7,548 nucleotides of DNA, from assembly GCA_903921135.1 (NCBI GenBank), contig CAIXOY010000447.1, positions 1 to 7,548 on the forward strand, given 5' to 3'. Made by a program: the position numbers and the translations under genes. The notes beneath the pieces were generated by a model. It worked only from the letters and a program-made list of their open reading frames with translations, did no database searches and was not told where the DNA came from. Every line of letters starts with the position of its first letter. Position 1 is the stretch's first letter. Source of the DNA: an uncultured Gammaproteobacteria bacterium. GTDB taxonomy: Bacteria; Pseudomonadota; Gammaproteobacteria; Pseudomonadales; UBA5518. Below, piece after piece: positions 6,295 through 7,548 of this stretch.

Positions 6295-7548
6295 TCAGCG
6301 GAAGCGGTAACTGACCGACACACCGCCGAAAAGCTCGTCGTACCCTTGCAGCGCTGCATCTGATTTGCGCTGCTCGTCGGAGATCCATGCGCGCATCGTG
6401 AGTGATCTGGATAGCATCCAGTCAAGCGTGAACCCGTAGTTCTCGCGTTTGTCAGTCCTGCCGCCGCCTGCATCCTGGAGAAATTCGATTTCGCTGTAAT
6501 CGCCCCTCAGGGAGAGCTTGAGGGTAGGGGTGAGTTTGTAGCCGACGGTGAGAGACCCGCCAGTTGTCTTCTGATCCCGGGGTTGCTCGTCGAAATCCTG
6601 CTCGTCATAGCCAAGACGCAGGCCGACATCACAGCGCTCGCAGAGACCCGAGAATCCATAGTCCAGATTCAGGCTGGTCCTCTCGACCACGTCCACGACA
6701 TCGAAATTGCTGTCGTTGGGGCTGAAATTGGCACCAATCAGCCCGTTACCTCCCAAGCCCACGCCAGAGTCCGTCAACTGGTTGATAGCGGTCACGCCGA
6801 ATCTGTGCTCGCCCGACTGCAGATTCCAGCCGATCTGGGCATAGAAACCGTCGGACTCGTCACCGCTACTCTCGCGCTCTGAGCGGTTCAACCCCAGAGA
6901 GACCGTGTAGCCGCTGTTGCGCAACTTGACCGCGTAGGTGCCGTACAGCTGGTGGTAGGTGAGCTCCTCGGTGAACTCATCGAATGTGACTTCCGAGTAT
7001 TGATAGCTTGCAGACAGGAGGTCGGTCTTCTGCAGCTGGTGCTGCCATGACAGGCCACCCGAGGTCCGCTCGCTGTCGCTCTGGTTGGCGCCGGCAACGG
7101 CTGCCTCGTCACCGCGATCATAGGAGACTTGGGAATAACGACCGTCAAGGACAATCTGGTCGACGGGGCTCAGGCGGGCCATGAATGTCGGGCCAGCAGA
7201 TACGATGTCACGCAACTGCCTGTTGTTCCGGATGTCAGCGTTGCGCGAATCACGGATTTGCTCTGAGCGGTCGTGGCTGAGGTCTATCTGCATGCGACCC
7301 GGCAGCAATTTCCAGGCTAGCTTGGACTGGCCCGTGAGCACCGATGCATCCTCTGTAGTGTCGTTCCGGTAGTTGGCGATCTCGGCGCGGTACTGCGCGT
7401 CGGCAGACAGATAGTCACTGTCGCGCAGGTAGCCCAGGTCGAGGTCGAGATACTCCTTGGTATCAGAGCGCTCACGGGTACTCGTCTTGAGTGCATTGTC
7501 GGATTGTTCCACGCCCACGCCGAGCGCGATTCGCGGACCCTGACCACC
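6295..7548 (-). CDS. TIGR03016-like PEP-CTERM system-associated outer-membrane beta-barrel protein (5' end missing)
   Basis: The minus-strand frame is open from the right edge (GGQGPRIALGVGVEQSDN...) to a TGA at 6295-6297, giving 417 visible residues. The GTG at 7516-7518 is internal, so signal peptide and true start lie beyond 7548. The chain is a series of alternating hydrophobic/polar strands of about 10 residues separated by Asp/Asn/Ser/Gly-rich turns (LSASYQYSEVTF, YTVSLGLNRSERES, LTVGYKLTPTLKLSLRGDY). It ends with SVSYRFR, close to the aromatic C-terminal signature of outer-membrane barrels recognised by the BAM machinery. This matches the uncharacterised barrel family TIGR03016 that accompanies XrtA exopolysaccharide loci, and the neighbouring prsKR support that. 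Two cysteines (CERC, codons at 6631-6642) sit in one turn. A role in polysaccharide export or envelope anchoring is inference. A generic DUF3570/OmpA-like barrel is the alternative. Confidence 0.8.
   Translation of the reverse strand, partial: GGQGPRIALGVGVEQSDNALKTSTRERSDTKEYLDLDLGYLRDSDYLSADAQYRAEIANYRNDTTEDASVLTGQSKLAWKLLPGRMQIDLSHDRSEQIRDSRNADIRNNRQLRDIVSAGPTFMARLSPVDQIVLDGRYSQVSYDRGDEAAVAGANQSDSERTSGGLSWQHQLQKTDLLSASYQYSEVTFDEFTEELTYHQLYGTYAVKLRNSGYTVSLGLNRSERESSGDESDGFYAQIGWNLQSGEHRFGVTAINQLTDSGVGLGGNGLIGANFSPNDSNFDVVDVVERTSLNLDYGFSGLCERCDVGLRLGYDEQDFDEQPRDQKTTGGSLTVGYKLTPTLKLSLRGDYSEIEFLQDAGGGRTDKRENYGFTLDWMLSRSLTMRAWISDEQRKSDAALQGYDELFGGVSVSYRFR

Noticed and set aside
7516..7518. GTG as the start of the barrel gene
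   Set aside because: The same frame stays open to the window edge with barrel-like sequence (RIALGVGVEQ), and no signal peptide follows the GTG, so the true start is outside the window.

Overview
The window looks like part of the XrtA (exosortase A)/PEP-CTERM exopolysaccharide region of a GC-rich Gram-negative bacterium. A beta- or gammaproteobacterium is most likely. The grounds are protein-family recognition: a PrsK-type histidine kinase, a PrsR-type sigma54-dependent response regulator, a TIGR03016-like outer-membrane beta-barrel protein, and a DUF1631 protein, a family I know mainly from beta- and gammaproteobacteria. The exosortase, the sorted PEP-CTERM proteins and the polysaccharide synthesis genes are not in the window, so the locus assignment rests on the regulator and barrel genes.

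Layout: (1) 1-501 (+) is the 3' end of a gene for a secreted, repeat-type surface protein, with a cadherin/Big-like repeat followed by a fibronectin-III-like domain. (2) 502-588 is a short intergenic region with a small hairpin and a direct/inverted repeat arrangement just before the next start. No convincing sigma70 or sigma54 promoter was found there. (3) 589-2823 (+) encodes a 744-residue DUF1631 protein of unknown function. (4) 2836-4893 (+) is prsK, beginning with GTG 12 bp after the DUF1631 stop. (5) 4890-6260 (+) is prsR, whose ATG overlaps the prsK stop by 4 bases. (6) 6295-7548 (-) is a convergent outer-membrane barrel gene whose 5' end lies beyond the right edge. The two stops are 34 bp apart, and a GC-rich hairpin sits at the junction.

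Working model: DUF1631-prsK-prsR form one transcription unit. PrsK, a multi-pass membrane kinase with a GAF-like domain, would phosphorylate Asp56 of PrsR. PrsR keeps every residue needed to activate sigma54 RNA polymerase and would switch on PEP-CTERM and exopolysaccharide genes elsewhere. The barrel protein is probably part of the envelope or export side of the same system. The least understood element, and the best candidate for something new, is the DUF1631 protein tightly linked to prsKR. I see no RNA genes, mobile elements, CRISPR arrays or frameshifted genes.
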